DNA of 64,000 nucleotides from Nocardia tengchongensis. Lineage in GTDB: Bacteria > Actinomycetota > Actinomycetes > Mycobacteriales > Mycobacteriaceae. Below are positions 8,145-16,357 of this stretch, piece after piece; position 1 is the stretch's first letter, and each line of letters opens with the position of its first letter. The stretch spans positions 1,550,001-1,614,000 of the forward strand of contig NZ_CP074371.1 in the NCBI RefSeq assembly GCF_018362975.1, written 5' to 3'. Both the position numbers and the translations under genes were made by a program. Below the pieces are notes generated by a model. That model did not search any database, had not been told where the DNA came from, and saw only the letters and a program-made list of their open reading frames with translations.

Positions 8145-8648
8145 ATGAATCACCTGAACAGCCGATTCGTGGGCCATGTCGATTTCGCCGACGACTCACT
8201 GGCCGGTGCTGTCCTACCTGCTGGAATAGACGGATTCGGGGCCGGTGTCAGGTATTGGATTCACGGCGACGAGACCCTGAGCCAGGGCGAACTCGACAAG
8301 GCAGAGGCCGCTCTCCTCGATGCGAAGGATTTGGTCGCTGCCGCCTTCGTCGCTTTCGCCGCTGAGCTGACCGATGCCCGGTCGACGACGTCATTGTTTC
8401 GCGACGTTCATCTCGAGGAGATCCCCGAAGAGATGGTGTGCGACTTGTTCGACGTGGACTCCCGCGAGGCTGTCACCGACCAGGTCTTCCTCGACCATTT
8501 ACTCCTGGTCGGCGTTGCGATCAGCCCAACGGCTACGGAACGTGTCCTGGCCCTCGACTTCGCGATCGGCGCTGACAAGCCCACCGACCAACTGCTTGTC
8601 GCCGTATGGGATCGGAACAACAGCGTGACCGTCCACCACGAACGCTGA
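8145..8648 (+). CDS. DUF2004-like protein of unknown function
   Basis: 167 residues from ATG 8145. An acidic, soluble protein without signal or membrane segments, beginning MNHLNSRFVGHVDFADDSLAG and containing FGAGVRYWIHGDETLSQGELDKAEA and a late hydrophobic strand (DHLLLVGVAIS). The beta-strand-rich start resembles DUF2004 proteins, but this is a weak resemblance. The open frame extends upstream to 7998, but codon use upstream of 8145 looks non-coding. It is divergent from the EACC1-caspase operon; whether it is functionally linked to it cannot be read from the sequence. Confidence 0.55.
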   Translation: MNHLNSRFVGHVDFADDSLAGAVLPAGIDGFGAGVRYWIHGDETLSQGELDKAEAALLDAKDLVAAAFVAFAAELTDARSTTSLFRDVHLEEIPEEMVCDLFDVDSREAVTDQVFLDHLLLVGVAISPTATERVLALDFAIGADKPTDQLLVAVWDRNNSVTVHHER

Positions 8649-8887
8649 GCCCGGCGTTCTACCCGTCAGCCGGAATGGATGCCTGACTCAGTTCTGCGGT
8701 CGAATGTGTTGGATAGGTCGTCCGATCTGTCGGCGCCTCCCATTCGTAGATGAAATGCACTAGGCTGCAGTCAATTTCGGCTGAAGTGGTCGTTGAAGGG
8801 CATTGCCTAAACTTGTCGGTGGGGTGCGGTAGCTTCGCGAACGGGCGTCGATCGTCGGGGCGCCTAATGGACGAAGGGCTGGTTACG

Positions 8888-9379
8888 TTGAAGAACAATC
8901 GAATCCGTCGGGTGGGGCTCGGAATGGCCGGATTCACTGCGGTAGCGGCTGTCTGCTTTATGACCGCGGTGGTCGGTGCGCCTGCGTCGGCTGATGTGAT
9001 CCAGTGCCCGCAGGGTGTTGCGCCGCAGGTGTCGAGTTCGAAGCTGTCGGTCGGTCAGACCTACACCTTGACGGTGCCGGCTTGCAGTGGGGCGACCACC
9101 GCGTGGTTCTCGGTCTTCTCGAAGACCACCAATAAGTGGTTGGATCCCCAGAATGTCTCGATGACGTTGAGCCAGAGCGGCGGAACCGCTGTTTTCACTG
9201 CGTCGTGGACGCCGTCTCAGACCGGCGGCAACGAGATTCACGTCATCGAACAGAGCGACGTGAACACCTATATCTCCAATCCGAACACGGTGACCGTCAA
9301 CGCGGCGCCGGCCACGAGCACAGGCAGCGCCGACTCGATTCCGGTTATCGGCGGCCTGCTGAAGTCGCTCGGACTCTGA
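8888..9379 (+). CDS. Secreted protein with a conserved C-terminal tail
   Basis: 163 residues from a TTG start at 8888. This start is supported by a GAAGGG box nine bases upstream, the same box and spacing as in the paralogue at 9953. The product starts MKNNRIRRVGLGMAG, a Sec signal peptide with likely cleavage after APASA, so it is exported. The mature part is beta-rich and Ig-like (LSVGQTYTLTVPACSG, GGTAVFTASWTPSQTGGNEIHVI) and ends in a Ser/Thr linker plus SADSIPVIGGLLKSLGL. That tail recurs in the paralogue 1.4 kb downstream. Function unknown. Confidence 0.75.
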   Translation: MKNNRIRRVGLGMAGFTAVAAVCFMTAVVGAPASADVIQCPQGVAPQVSSSKLSVGQTYTLTVPACSGATTAWFSVFSKTTNKWLDPQNVSMTLSQSGGTAVFTASWTPSQTGGNEIHVIEQSDVNTYISNPNTVTVNAAPATSTGSADSIPVIGGLLKSLGL

Positions 9380-9555
9380 TCGAAGCTGTACGGGGTATTT
9401 CCAGAGGGGTGGATCGGTCGTGATATCGGTCGGTGTATTCGGCGGACTGGCGAACGCCCTTAAACTGCACGAGGTTTCAGTCGACGCGACATCAAGACGT
9501 GGTGTGGCCCGTGAGGGTTGAGTCGGCGCCGTTCTTTCGGGGAGTTCTGAGTTAC

Positions 9556-9924
9556 ATGAAGAAGTTTGTTGCTGTGGCGTGTTTGGCGGTTGCGGCGAGT
9601 GGGGTGTTCGGCGGGGTCGCACAGGCGGCGCCGGGGGCAGCGGGGGATTCCGGTGTGCCGGTGACGGTTCCCGTGCAGGCGGATCCCATCGCGTTGACTC
9701 CGGAGCAGCAGAACTATTGCCGGAATATGGCGATGAGCGGGCTGGCCGGGTTCGCGATCGGGTCCGCGGTTGGGCTGCCGCTGTTCATCATCGGGTCGGT
9801 TCCGCTGGCGGCGCTCGGCGGGTTCATCGGCATGGGGGCCGGAAGTAGCGCGCCGATGCCCGATGACGGGCAGTCGCCGATCGCCGGGCAGGCGCCGTTC
9901 GCGCGTTGCTCGATGGGGATGTAG
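9556..9924 (+). CDS. Small secreted protein with Gly-rich hydrophobic segment
   Basis: 122 residues from ATG 9556. A signal peptide (MKKFVAVACLAVAAS, cleavage after AQA) is followed by a short Pro/Val linker, EQQNYCRNMAMSG, and a Gly/Ala-rich hydrophobic stretch (GFAIGSAVGLPLFIIG, ALGGFIGMGAG), ending in a second Cys near the C-terminus. The pattern of signal peptide plus Gly-rich membrane-like segment also occurs in the triplicated genes at 33.7-36.2 kb, suggesting a distant relationship. It lies between the two paralogues with the conserved tail. Function unknown. Confidence 0.7.
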   Translation: MKKFVAVACLAVAASGVFGGVAQAAPGAAGDSGVPVTVPVQADPIALTPEQQNYCRNMAMSGLAGFAIGSAVGLPLFIIGSVPLAALGGFIGMGAGSSAPMPDDGQSPIAGQAPFARCSMGM

Positions 9925-9952
9925 GCCTCGAATGAATGAAGGGCGAAATACT

Positions 9953-10763
9953 GTGAAGAGCAGTCGAATCCGTCGGGCGGGGCTCGGGATGGCCGGATGC
10001 GCTGTGGTGTTGGCATCGGCGGGGATTGTCTCGCCGGGTGCGTCCGCCGACATTGTCAGCAAGTCCGCGACTCCGGGTGTCGGCGGTGATCCGTCGGTGT
10101 ACACGTTGAAAGTTGGGCTCGGCGGTTCCGCGGAGGACTCGACCGCGCAGGTCTTCTTCTACGACAAGCAGTTCGACAGCTCGTACAACATCACTCTCGA
10201 CATCCTGGTCGGTGGCGGACCGCAGCAGGCGTCCGGTGGTGTGGCGCAGGTGACCTGGTATCCGACCACGACCGGCCACCACTACTTCGATGTCTGGGAG
10301 CGAACGGCGAGTGGGTGGTACATCCACCGCGACACCATCGAGGCCGATGTCGACAAATTGCCGAAGTCGTCGGGCCCGGCGATCACCGAGACGTCGGGCG
10401 GCACCTTGACCGACCAGGGCATCACGGTGAACGGGAAGGTTTTCCATCCCGGCAAGTCCTACACGCTGAGTGCGCAGTTCCCCTCGGTGCCGGCGGGTAG
10501 CACGGTGGTCTTCACGAACGCCGGAACCGAAATCGGCCGGGCCGTGGTCACCAATGGTGTTGCCACGCTGACGTTCACATCCGCCTGCCATCGGCCTGTA
10601 CGCGATCGAGGCCGAGTACGCCAATGCCGACGGGTCGGGGGTCGTCTTCTATGGTCCCTTTTCGCTCGAGGTGACTACCGCGCCCACGGTCGGTGGCGGT
10701 AGCACCGGGAGCGCGGATTCGATCCCGGTCATCGGCGGCCTGCTGAAGGCGCTCGGACTCTGA
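9953..10763 (+). pseudogene. Secreted protein with conserved C-terminal tail, frameshifted
   Basis: Starts at GTG 9953, preceded by GAAGGG at the same spacing as its paralogue (in-frame ATG also at 9932). It encodes MKSSRIRRAGLGMAG, a signal peptide ending near ASA, then two beta-rich Ig-like parts. The frame breaks at the CC at 10588-10589. Removing one C gives CIGLYAIEAEYANADGSG and the closing SADSIPVIGGLLKALGL, which is nearly identical to the tail of the gene at 8888-9379, so the shift is real relative to an intact ancestor. With the shift the product runs out of frame to a stop at 10702. Function unknown. Confidence 0.75.
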
Positions 10764-10769
10764 TCGAAG

Positions 10770-10807
10770 AAAAAGGCCCCGCACCGGTAAACCGGTGCGG
10801 GGCTTTT
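10770..10807. terminator. Bidirectional hairpin terminator
   Basis: AAAAGGCCCCGCACCGGT and ACCGGTGCGGGGCTTTT form a long near-perfect stem with A-run and T-run flanks, placed between the convergent secreted-protein and mmpL genes. Confidence 0.85.
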
Positions 10808-10821
10808 CATTTCAGGATCGA

Positions 10822-13149
10822 TCAGCCGATCGTGGCGTGTTCCTTGTCCTCGCTCGGTGCGGAGGACTGCTTCAGCTCGGCGAGCTTGGCGCCTTCCACG
10901 TCGATGTCGGGGAGGATGCGGTCCAGCCACTTGGGGATCCACCAGGCCGAGTCGCCGAGCAGGGCGAGCAGGGACGGGATGAGGATCATGCGGACGATGA
11001 AGGCGTCGAAGAAGACGCCGGCCGCCATCGCGAAGCCCATGGACTTGGCCACCACGTTGTCCTCCAGCATGAAGGCGCTGAAGACGGAGATCATGATGAT
11101 GGCGGCGGAGGTCACGACGCGGGCGCCGTGGTGGTAGCCGCTGATCATGGCTTCCTTGGCGGACTTGCCGTGCACGTACTCCTCACGCATGCGGGTGACC
11201 AGGAAGACCTGGTAGTCCATGGCGAGGCCGAATACCAAGCCGATCAACATGATCGGCAGGAAGCTGACCAGCGGGTGCGGTTCGACCAGACCGAACTTGC
11301 CGTCCTGGAAGATGAGCACGGTCGCACCGAAGGTGGCTGCCATCGAGAGCAGGAAGCCGAGCGCGGCGGTCAGCGGAACCAGGATCGAGCGGAACACCAA
11401 CAGCAGCAGGATGAATGCCGCGCCGGCGACGATCGCCAGGTACGGGATGATCTTGACCAGCAGGGCCTGTGACACGTCGGCGAAGATGGCGGTGGTGCCG
11501 GTGATCCCGTACTCCATGCCGTACTGGGCCTTCAGGTCGGACTCCGCGTTGCGGGCGTCCTTGACCAGGTCCTTGGTCTCCTTGTTGTTGGGCCCGGAGT
11601 GCGGGACGCCCATGAACATGGCGGCCTGGCCGTCCTGGCTGTGCTGGGCCACCGTCAGGTAGTCCATGCCCGGGTAGTGGGCCAGCTTGTCGCGCAGCGC
11701 GTCGAGCGCCTCGGTGCGCTGATTCTCCGGCGTCTTGCTGAGGTCGACGGCCACCATCAGGGTGCCGTTCGAGCCCTCGCCGAAGCCCGCGGTCTGCAGG
11801 TCGTACGCCTTGCGGATGGTGGTGTTCTGCGGCATCGAGTCGCCGCCGGGCAGACCCAGCTGCAGGTTCACCGCGGGGGCGGCGAGCAGGCCCAGCAGCA
11901 CCACGGAGATGCCGAGGGTGAGGGCGGGCGCCTTGCCGATGAGGCGGGCGAAACGCTGGCCGTTGGTGACCGAGGTGTCGTCCTCGGGATCGTGCTGGGC
12001 GACCAGCGGCAGCTTCGGCTTGAACAGGAAGCGGCCGAACGCGCCCATCAGCGCGGGCATCAGGGTGACCGCGACCAGCACCGCCATGGCCGCGGAGACC
12101 GCGCCGAAGATACCCATCGAGGTGAGGAAGCTGACCTTCACGAAGGTGAGGCCGGCCAGCGCGATGATGACGGTCAGACCGGCGAAGATGACGGCCGAGC
12201 CCGCGGTGCCGACCGCGGTGCCCGCGGCCTCCTCCGGCGAATTCGACACGGCCAGTTCGTGTTTGTACCGGGAGACGATGAACATGGCGTAGTCGATGGA
12301 CAGCGCCAGGCCGATCATGGACGCCAGGATCGGGGTGAAGGTCGGCACGGTCAGCCAGTGGGTGCCGAACATGATGACGGAGATGGCGGTGCCGACACCG
12401 ACCAGCGCGGTGAGGATCGGCACGAAGGCCGCCACGATCGCACCGAACGCGATCACCATGACCACCAGCGCCACGGCGATACCGATCATCTCGGAGGCGC
12501 CGCTGGAGCCGCCCGGATCCTGGGTGATGGAACCGATGAGTTCGACCTGCAGGCCGGCCGCGCGCGCGTCGTCGCCGACCTTGTAGGCGGCTTCACGGTC
12601 TGCCGCGGTGAGGTCGGCGTACTTCGGGATCGTGTACTTGACCTGCATGGTCGCGACCGTGTCCGGGTGCTCCTTATTGAGCACGTTCAACGGTGCGCTC
12701 GAGCAGTTCGCGGCGAAGGCCGGGTTGGAGCGATCGCTGGCGAGGCAGTCGATGCCGGCGCGCTCACCGATCTTCTTGGTGATGTCGACCGGATTCATCA
12801 GCGGCGTGGTCTTGTCGATGATGTTGAGCTCACCGAGCTTGGTGACGAAGGCTTGCAACGCGGCCGCGTTGCTGGGATCGGTCAGCTTCTCACCGTTCGA
12901 CGCGGCGATCACATAGGTGCCGTTGACGGCATTCTGGTCGAAGCCCGCGGAGGCGCCCGGGAAGTGCTCGTCGAGGATCTTGGTGGCCCGCTCCGACGGC
13001 AGGTCCGGCATCGTGAAGGAGTCCTGGAACGGCTTGGCGAGGGAACCGCCGACACCGCCGATGACGAACAGCGCGATGATCCACGCCGCGATGACGATCC
13101 ATTTACGGCGGAAGGCGAACTTTCCCCACCGATAGAGGTATACGGACAC
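10822..13149 (-). CDS. MMPL/RND family transporter
   Basis: 775 residues from GTG 13149, chosen for AGGAG eight bases upstream; the open frame continues further up but lacks support. It begins YLYRWGKFAFRRKWIVIAAW and has the MMPL layout: one helix, a large extracytoplasmic domain (residues about 40-200), a helix bundle with LSIDYAMFIVSRYKHEL, a second external domain, and a second bundle with GLVFGLAMDYQVFLVTRMREEYVHG. MMPL proteins export lipids, siderophores or drugs using the proton gradient; the substrate cannot be read here. The divergent TetR gene and intervening palindrome point to TetR-controlled, ligand-induced efflux. Confidence 0.9.
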   Translation of the reverse strand: MSVYLYRWGKFAFRRKWIVIAAWIIALFVIGGVGGSLAKPFQDSFTMPDLPSERATKILDEHFPGASAGFDQNAVNGTYVIAASNGEKLTDPSNAAALQAFVTKLGELNIIDKTTPLMNPVDITKKIGERAGIDCLASDRSNPAFAANCSSAPLNVLNKEHPDTVATMQVKYTIPKYADLTAADREAAYKVGDDARAAGLQVELIGSITQDPGGSSGASEMIGIAVALVVMVIAFGAIVAAFVPILTALVGVGTAISVIMFGTHWLTVPTFTPILASMIGLALSIDYAMFIVSRYKHELAVSNSPEEAAGTAVGTAGSAVIFAGLTVIIALAGLTFVKVSFLTSMGIFGAVSAAMAVLVAVTLMPALMGAFGRFLFKPKLPLVAQHDPEDDTSVTNGQRFARLIGKAPALTLGISVVLLGLLAAPAVNLQLGLPGGDSMPQNTTIRKAYDLQTAGFGEGSNGTLMVAVDLSKTPENQRTEALDALRDKLAHYPGMDYLTVAQHSQDGQAAMFMGVPHSGPNNKETKDLVKDARNAESDLKAQYGMEYGITGTTAIFADVSQALLVKIIPYLAIVAGAAFILLLLVFRSILVPLTAALGFLLSMAATFGATVLIFQDGKFGLVEPHPLVSFLPIMLIGLVFGLAMDYQVFLVTRMREEYVHGKSAKEAMISGYHHGARVVTSAAIIMISVFSAFMLEDNVVAKSMGFAMAAGVFFDAFIVRMILIPSLLALLGDSAWWIPKWLDRILPDIDVEGAKLAELKQSSAPSEDKEHATIG

Positions 13150-13260
13150 GAGGGGTTCTCCTGGGGGCGATGGTGTGCGGGCGAATACAGGGGTGCTGGT
13201 GTTCGAGCGCGTAGACACTGCCGCCGGGAGCCGCGAGCTCCCCGCCTTCACTGAACGAAA

Positions 13261-13284
13261 TCTGCCTACCGTGCGGTAGGTAGA
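13261..13284. promoter_or_regulatory. Palindromic TetR-type operator
   Basis: CCTACCG-TG-CGGTAGG is a perfect inverted repeat at the centre, extended to 11-base arms with one mismatch by flanking TCTG/TAGA. It lies in the mmpL-tetR intergenic region, 112 bases from the mmpL start and 83 bases from the tetR start, the expected place for a TetR dimer site controlling both. Confidence 0.75.
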
Positions 13285-13366
13285 CTACCGAGGGCTTAAG
13301 TGGAGGAACAACCTCGACTCTAGGTGGCGTTGATCGCATTCCGAGCGAGGGTGAGAGGATGAGCGT

Positions 13367-13954
13367 ATGGGTGGCCAGATCGGTTCCGCGACAGTTGTCG
13401 CAGGTAGAAGCACTAAAGAAGCGATCCGAGATGCCGCTCTGCAGTTGTTCGCCAGCAAAGGGTTCGACCACAGCAGTTTGCGCGAGGTCGCCGATGCGGT
13501 GGGAATCACAAAAGCCTCGCTCTACTATCACTATGCCTCGAAGGTCGATCTTCTGGTAGCGATCATCGAGCCGATGTTCGACGAGGTGCGTGATCAGGTC
13601 GAGCGGCTCGACGATTTGCCGGCCACTCCCGAGAACGTGCGCGAGGTGATCCGCGAGCGCCTGCATTCGACGCTGGCCAACCGTCAGGTGGGTGCGCTGT
13701 GCATGCGCGACACCGTCGCCATCGTCAATGCCCTCGGCAACCGCTATCCCGACATCATCGAACTGCATCACCGCATGTGCCGGTGGATGGCCGGACCCGG
13801 CGCCGACGACGACACCCTGCTCCGCGCCGCCGCGGCCATGCAGGTGCTCAGCACCGCGATGATGTCGCAGGAGATCGTCCCCGCCACCGATGTCGATCAC
13901 GTCGAGACGACATTGTTGAATGCCGCACTCGGTGTGCTGTATCCCCCGCGATAG
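13367..13954 (+). CDS. TetR family transcriptional regulator
   Basis: 195 residues. The N-terminal DNA-binding domain is typical: IRDAALQLFASKGFDHSSLREVADAVGI, recognition helix KASLYYHYASKVDLL. The C-terminal ligand domain is specific and has no assigned ligand. It is divergent from the MMPL transporter with a strong palindrome between them, so it most likely represses the transporter and itself. The ATG at 13367 gives the normal short tail before the helix-turn-helix. Confidence 0.9.
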   Translation: MGGQIGSATVVAGRSTKEAIRDAALQLFASKGFDHSSLREVADAVGITKASLYYHYASKVDLLVAIIEPMFDEVRDQVERLDDLPATPENVREVIRERLHSTLANRQVGALCMRDTVAIVNALGNRYPDIIELHHRMCRWMAGPGADDDTLLRAAAAMQVLSTAMMSQEIVPATDVDHVETTLLNAALGVLYPPR

Positions 13955-13992
13955 GGTTTTCCCTTCACCACCGATCGATTTCAGGAGTTTTC

Positions 13993-14550
13993 GTGCACAT
14001 CACCGCGAAGGTCGATTACGCGGTGCGCACCCTCGTCGAAATCGCGAAGGCACAACCTGATTCGGTGAAGGCCGACGCCATTGTCTCCGCCCAGGACATT
14101 CCGCCGAAGGTGCTGGAATCGGTGGTGGCCGATCTGCGCAAGGGCGAACTGGTGATCAGCCGCCGCGGTCCCGACGGCGGCTACCGGCTGGCCCGCCCGG
14201 CCGCCGACATCAGCATCGCGAATGTGATTCGCGCCGTGGAGGGCCCGCTGGCCTCGGTGCGCGGGCAGCGACCGGAGGATGTCGTTTATCCGGGCGCGGC
14301 CGAACCGCTGCAGCGGGTGTGGATCGGGCTGCGCGTGAACATCCGTTCGGTGCTGGAACGGGTCACCATCGCCGATATCGCCCACGACCTGCTGCCGTCC
14401 TTCCTGGACGAACTGTTGCACGATCCGGACGCCTGGACCCGGCGTCCCCGCCCCGCGGGCGGCTCGGTGGCGGGCGCACCCGCGCGGCCCACCGCGGTGA
14501 GTGGCGTGATCTGGATCAGCCCGACATCTAGGTGGTTCCCAGGGCGCTGA
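13993..14550 (+). CDS. Rrf2 family transcriptional regulator without Fe-S cysteines
   Basis: 185 residues from GTG 13993 with CAGGAG upstream. The start (VHITAKVDYAVRTLVEIAK) and the winged helix-turn-helix (AQDIPPKVLESVVADLRKGELVISRRGPDGGYRLARPA) are classic Rrf2. IscR and NsrR members carry three Cys for an iron-sulfur cluster. This protein has no Cys at all, so it cannot sense through a cluster that way. The last 35 or so residues after DAWTRRP are low-complexity. It lies 73 bases upstream of the ABC exporter pair and may control it, which is inference from position. Confidence 0.85.
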   Translation: MHITAKVDYAVRTLVEIAKAQPDSVKADAIVSAQDIPPKVLESVVADLRKGELVISRRGPDGGYRLARPAADISIANVIRAVEGPLASVRGQRPEDVVYPGAAEPLQRVWIGLRVNIRSVLERVTIADIAHDLLPSFLDELLHDPDAWTRRPRPAGGSVAGAPARPTAVSGVIWISPTSRWFPGR

Positions 14551-14623
14551 CCCGGGCGGTCCCGGCAAAGCCGGAAAAAGGTCGCGGCGAGCGCCCGGGT
14601 ATGGCGGTAGCCTGCCAAGCATC

Positions 14624-16357
14624 ATGTTGATCCGACTTCTACGCACTTCCATGCGGCCCTACCGCACCCAGTTGGCGGGGGTCGTCGTGCTCCAGCTGAT
14701 CTCGGTCATCGCCATGCTGTATCTGCCCACGCTGAACGCCGACATCATCGACAAGGGCGTCACCAAGGGCGATATCGGCTATATCTGGTCCACGGGCGGA
14801 TGGATGCTGCTGGTGACAGCCATCCAGATCATCGCCCAGGCCTGCTCCGTGTATCTGGGCGCGCAAGCGGCCATGGGCGCGGGCCGCGACATGCGCGCGG
14901 CCCTGCTGCACCGGGTGGGCACCTTCTCGGCGCGGGAGGTCGGCGTGTTCGGCGCGCCGTCGCTGATCACCCGCAATACCAATGACGTCGGCCAGGTGCA
15001 GCTGCTGGTGCTGATGAGCGCCACCATCCTGGTGATGGCCCCGATCATGTGCATCGGCGGCATCTTCATGGCGCTGCGCGAGAGCATGCAGCTGTCGTGG
15101 CTGTTGCTGATCGCGGTGCCGGCGCTCGCCCTGTCGATGGGCTTCATCATCAGCCGCATGGTGCCGGGCTTCCGGCGCATGCAGGATCGCATCGACGCGG
15201 TGAACCGGGTGCTGCGTGAGCAGATCACCGGTATCCGGGTGGTGCGGGCGTTCGTGCGGGAGCGGCAGGAGACCTTGCGTTTCGGTGTCGCCAACAGCGA
15301 GCTGACCGAGCAGTCGCTCTACGTCGGTAAGTACATGGCGCTGATGTTCCCGATGGTCATGCTGATCTCGAACGTCACCACGGTCGGCGTCATCTGGTTC
15401 GGCGGCCACTCGATCGACAACGGGGACATGCAGATCGGCACGCTGACCGCGATGCTCGCCTACATCATGCAGATCCTGATGGCGGTCATGATGGCCTCCT
15501 TCCTGGCCATGATGGCCCCGCGCGCCGCGGTCTCGGCCGAGCGCATCAGCGCGGTGCTCGACACCGAGTCGTCGGTGGCGGAACCGCAAGCGCCGCAGCC
15601 GTTCCGGGGCGATCCGGGCGTCGTGGACATGCAGTTCGCCGAGTTCAAGTTCCCCGGCGCGGAGAAGCCGGTGCTGAAGGGCATCCGCTTCCAGACCGCG
15701 CCGGGCACCACCACCGCCATCGTGGGCGCGACCGGCTCCGGCAAGACCACGCTGATCAACCTGATCCCGCGGCTGATCGACGTCACCGACGGCGCGGTCC
15801 AGGTGGGCGGCACCGATGTGCGGGAGCTGCAGCTGGAGGAGCTGCGCAGCGAGATCGGCCTGGTCCCGCAGAAGGCGTACCTGTTCTCCGGCACCGTGGC
15901 CTCGAACCTGCGCTACGGCAAACCCGACGCCACCGACGAGGAACTCTGGCACGCGCTCGAGATCGCGCAGGCTGCCGACTTCGTGCGCGAGATGCCGCAG
16001 GGTCTGGAAACTCCTGTGGCGCAAGGCGGTACCACCGTCTCGGGTGGTCAGCGCCAGCGCCTGGCGATCGCTCGCGCACTGGTCCGCAAGCCGCGCGTCT
16101 ACCTGTTCGACGACTGCTTCTCCGCCCTCGACGTCGCCACCGACGTGCGGGTGCGTGAAGCCCTGCGGCCGGAAACCTCGAACGCGTCGGTCATCATTGT
16201 GGCGCAACGGATCTCGACGATCCGCGACGCCGATCAGATCGTAGTGCTGGAGGACGGCGAGATGGCCGGCATCGGCACCCACGAACAGTTGCTGCTCGAC
16301 TGCAACGAATACCGCGAGATCGTGGAATCGCAGTTCAGCGCGGAGGAGGTGCGATGA
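14624..16357 (+). CDS. ABC exporter half-transporter, subunit A (degenerate ATP site)
   Basis: 577 residues: six transmembrane helices (about 1-310), then an ATPase domain. Visible are Walker A GATGSGKTT, Q-loop VPQKAYLFSG, signature VSGGQRQR and switch His replaced by Gln (VAQRIS). Walker B reads VYLFDDCFSALD, so Asp takes the place of the catalytic Glu. Such asymmetry is the mark of heterodimeric exporters, where the partner provides the consensus site. ATGA overlap with the next gene supports a 1:1 complex. It resembles the mycobacterial Rv1273c/Rv1272c pair. The substrate is probably lipid or drug, unproven. Confidence 0.88.
   Translation: MLIRLLRTSMRPYRTQLAGVVVLQLISVIAMLYLPTLNADIIDKGVTKGDIGYIWSTGGWMLLVTAIQIIAQACSVYLGAQAAMGAGRDMRAALLHRVGTFSAREVGVFGAPSLITRNTNDVGQVQLLVLMSATILVMAPIMCIGGIFMALRESMQLSWLLLIAVPALALSMGFIISRMVPGFRRMQDRIDAVNRVLREQITGIRVVRAFVRERQETLRFGVANSELTEQSLYVGKYMALMFPMVMLISNVTTVGVIWFGGHSIDNGDMQIGTLTAMLAYIMQILMAVMMASFLAMMAPRAAVSAERISAVLDTESSVAEPQAPQPFRGDPGVVDMQFAEFKFPGAEKPVLKGIRFQTAPGTTTAIVGATGSGKTTLINLIPRLIDVTDGAVQVGGTDVRELQLEELRSEIGLVPQKAYLFSGTVASNLRYGKPDATDEELWHALEIAQAADFVREMPQGLETPVAQGGTTVSGGQRQRLAIARALVRKPRVYLFDDCFSALDVATDVRVREALRPETSNASVIIVAQRISTIRDADQIVVLEDGEMAGIGTHEQLLLDCNEYREIVESQFSAEEVR

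Noticed and set aside
8145..8648. DUF2004-like gene as a third member (immunity) of the caspase/EACC1 module
   Set aside because: It is on the opposite strand with a 315-base gap, and nothing in the sequence ties it to the module.
14639..16282. A 547-codon minus-strand frame opposite ABC exporter subunit A
   Set aside because: His/Arg/Asp-rich low-complexity translation with no motifs; a shadow of the exporter gene.
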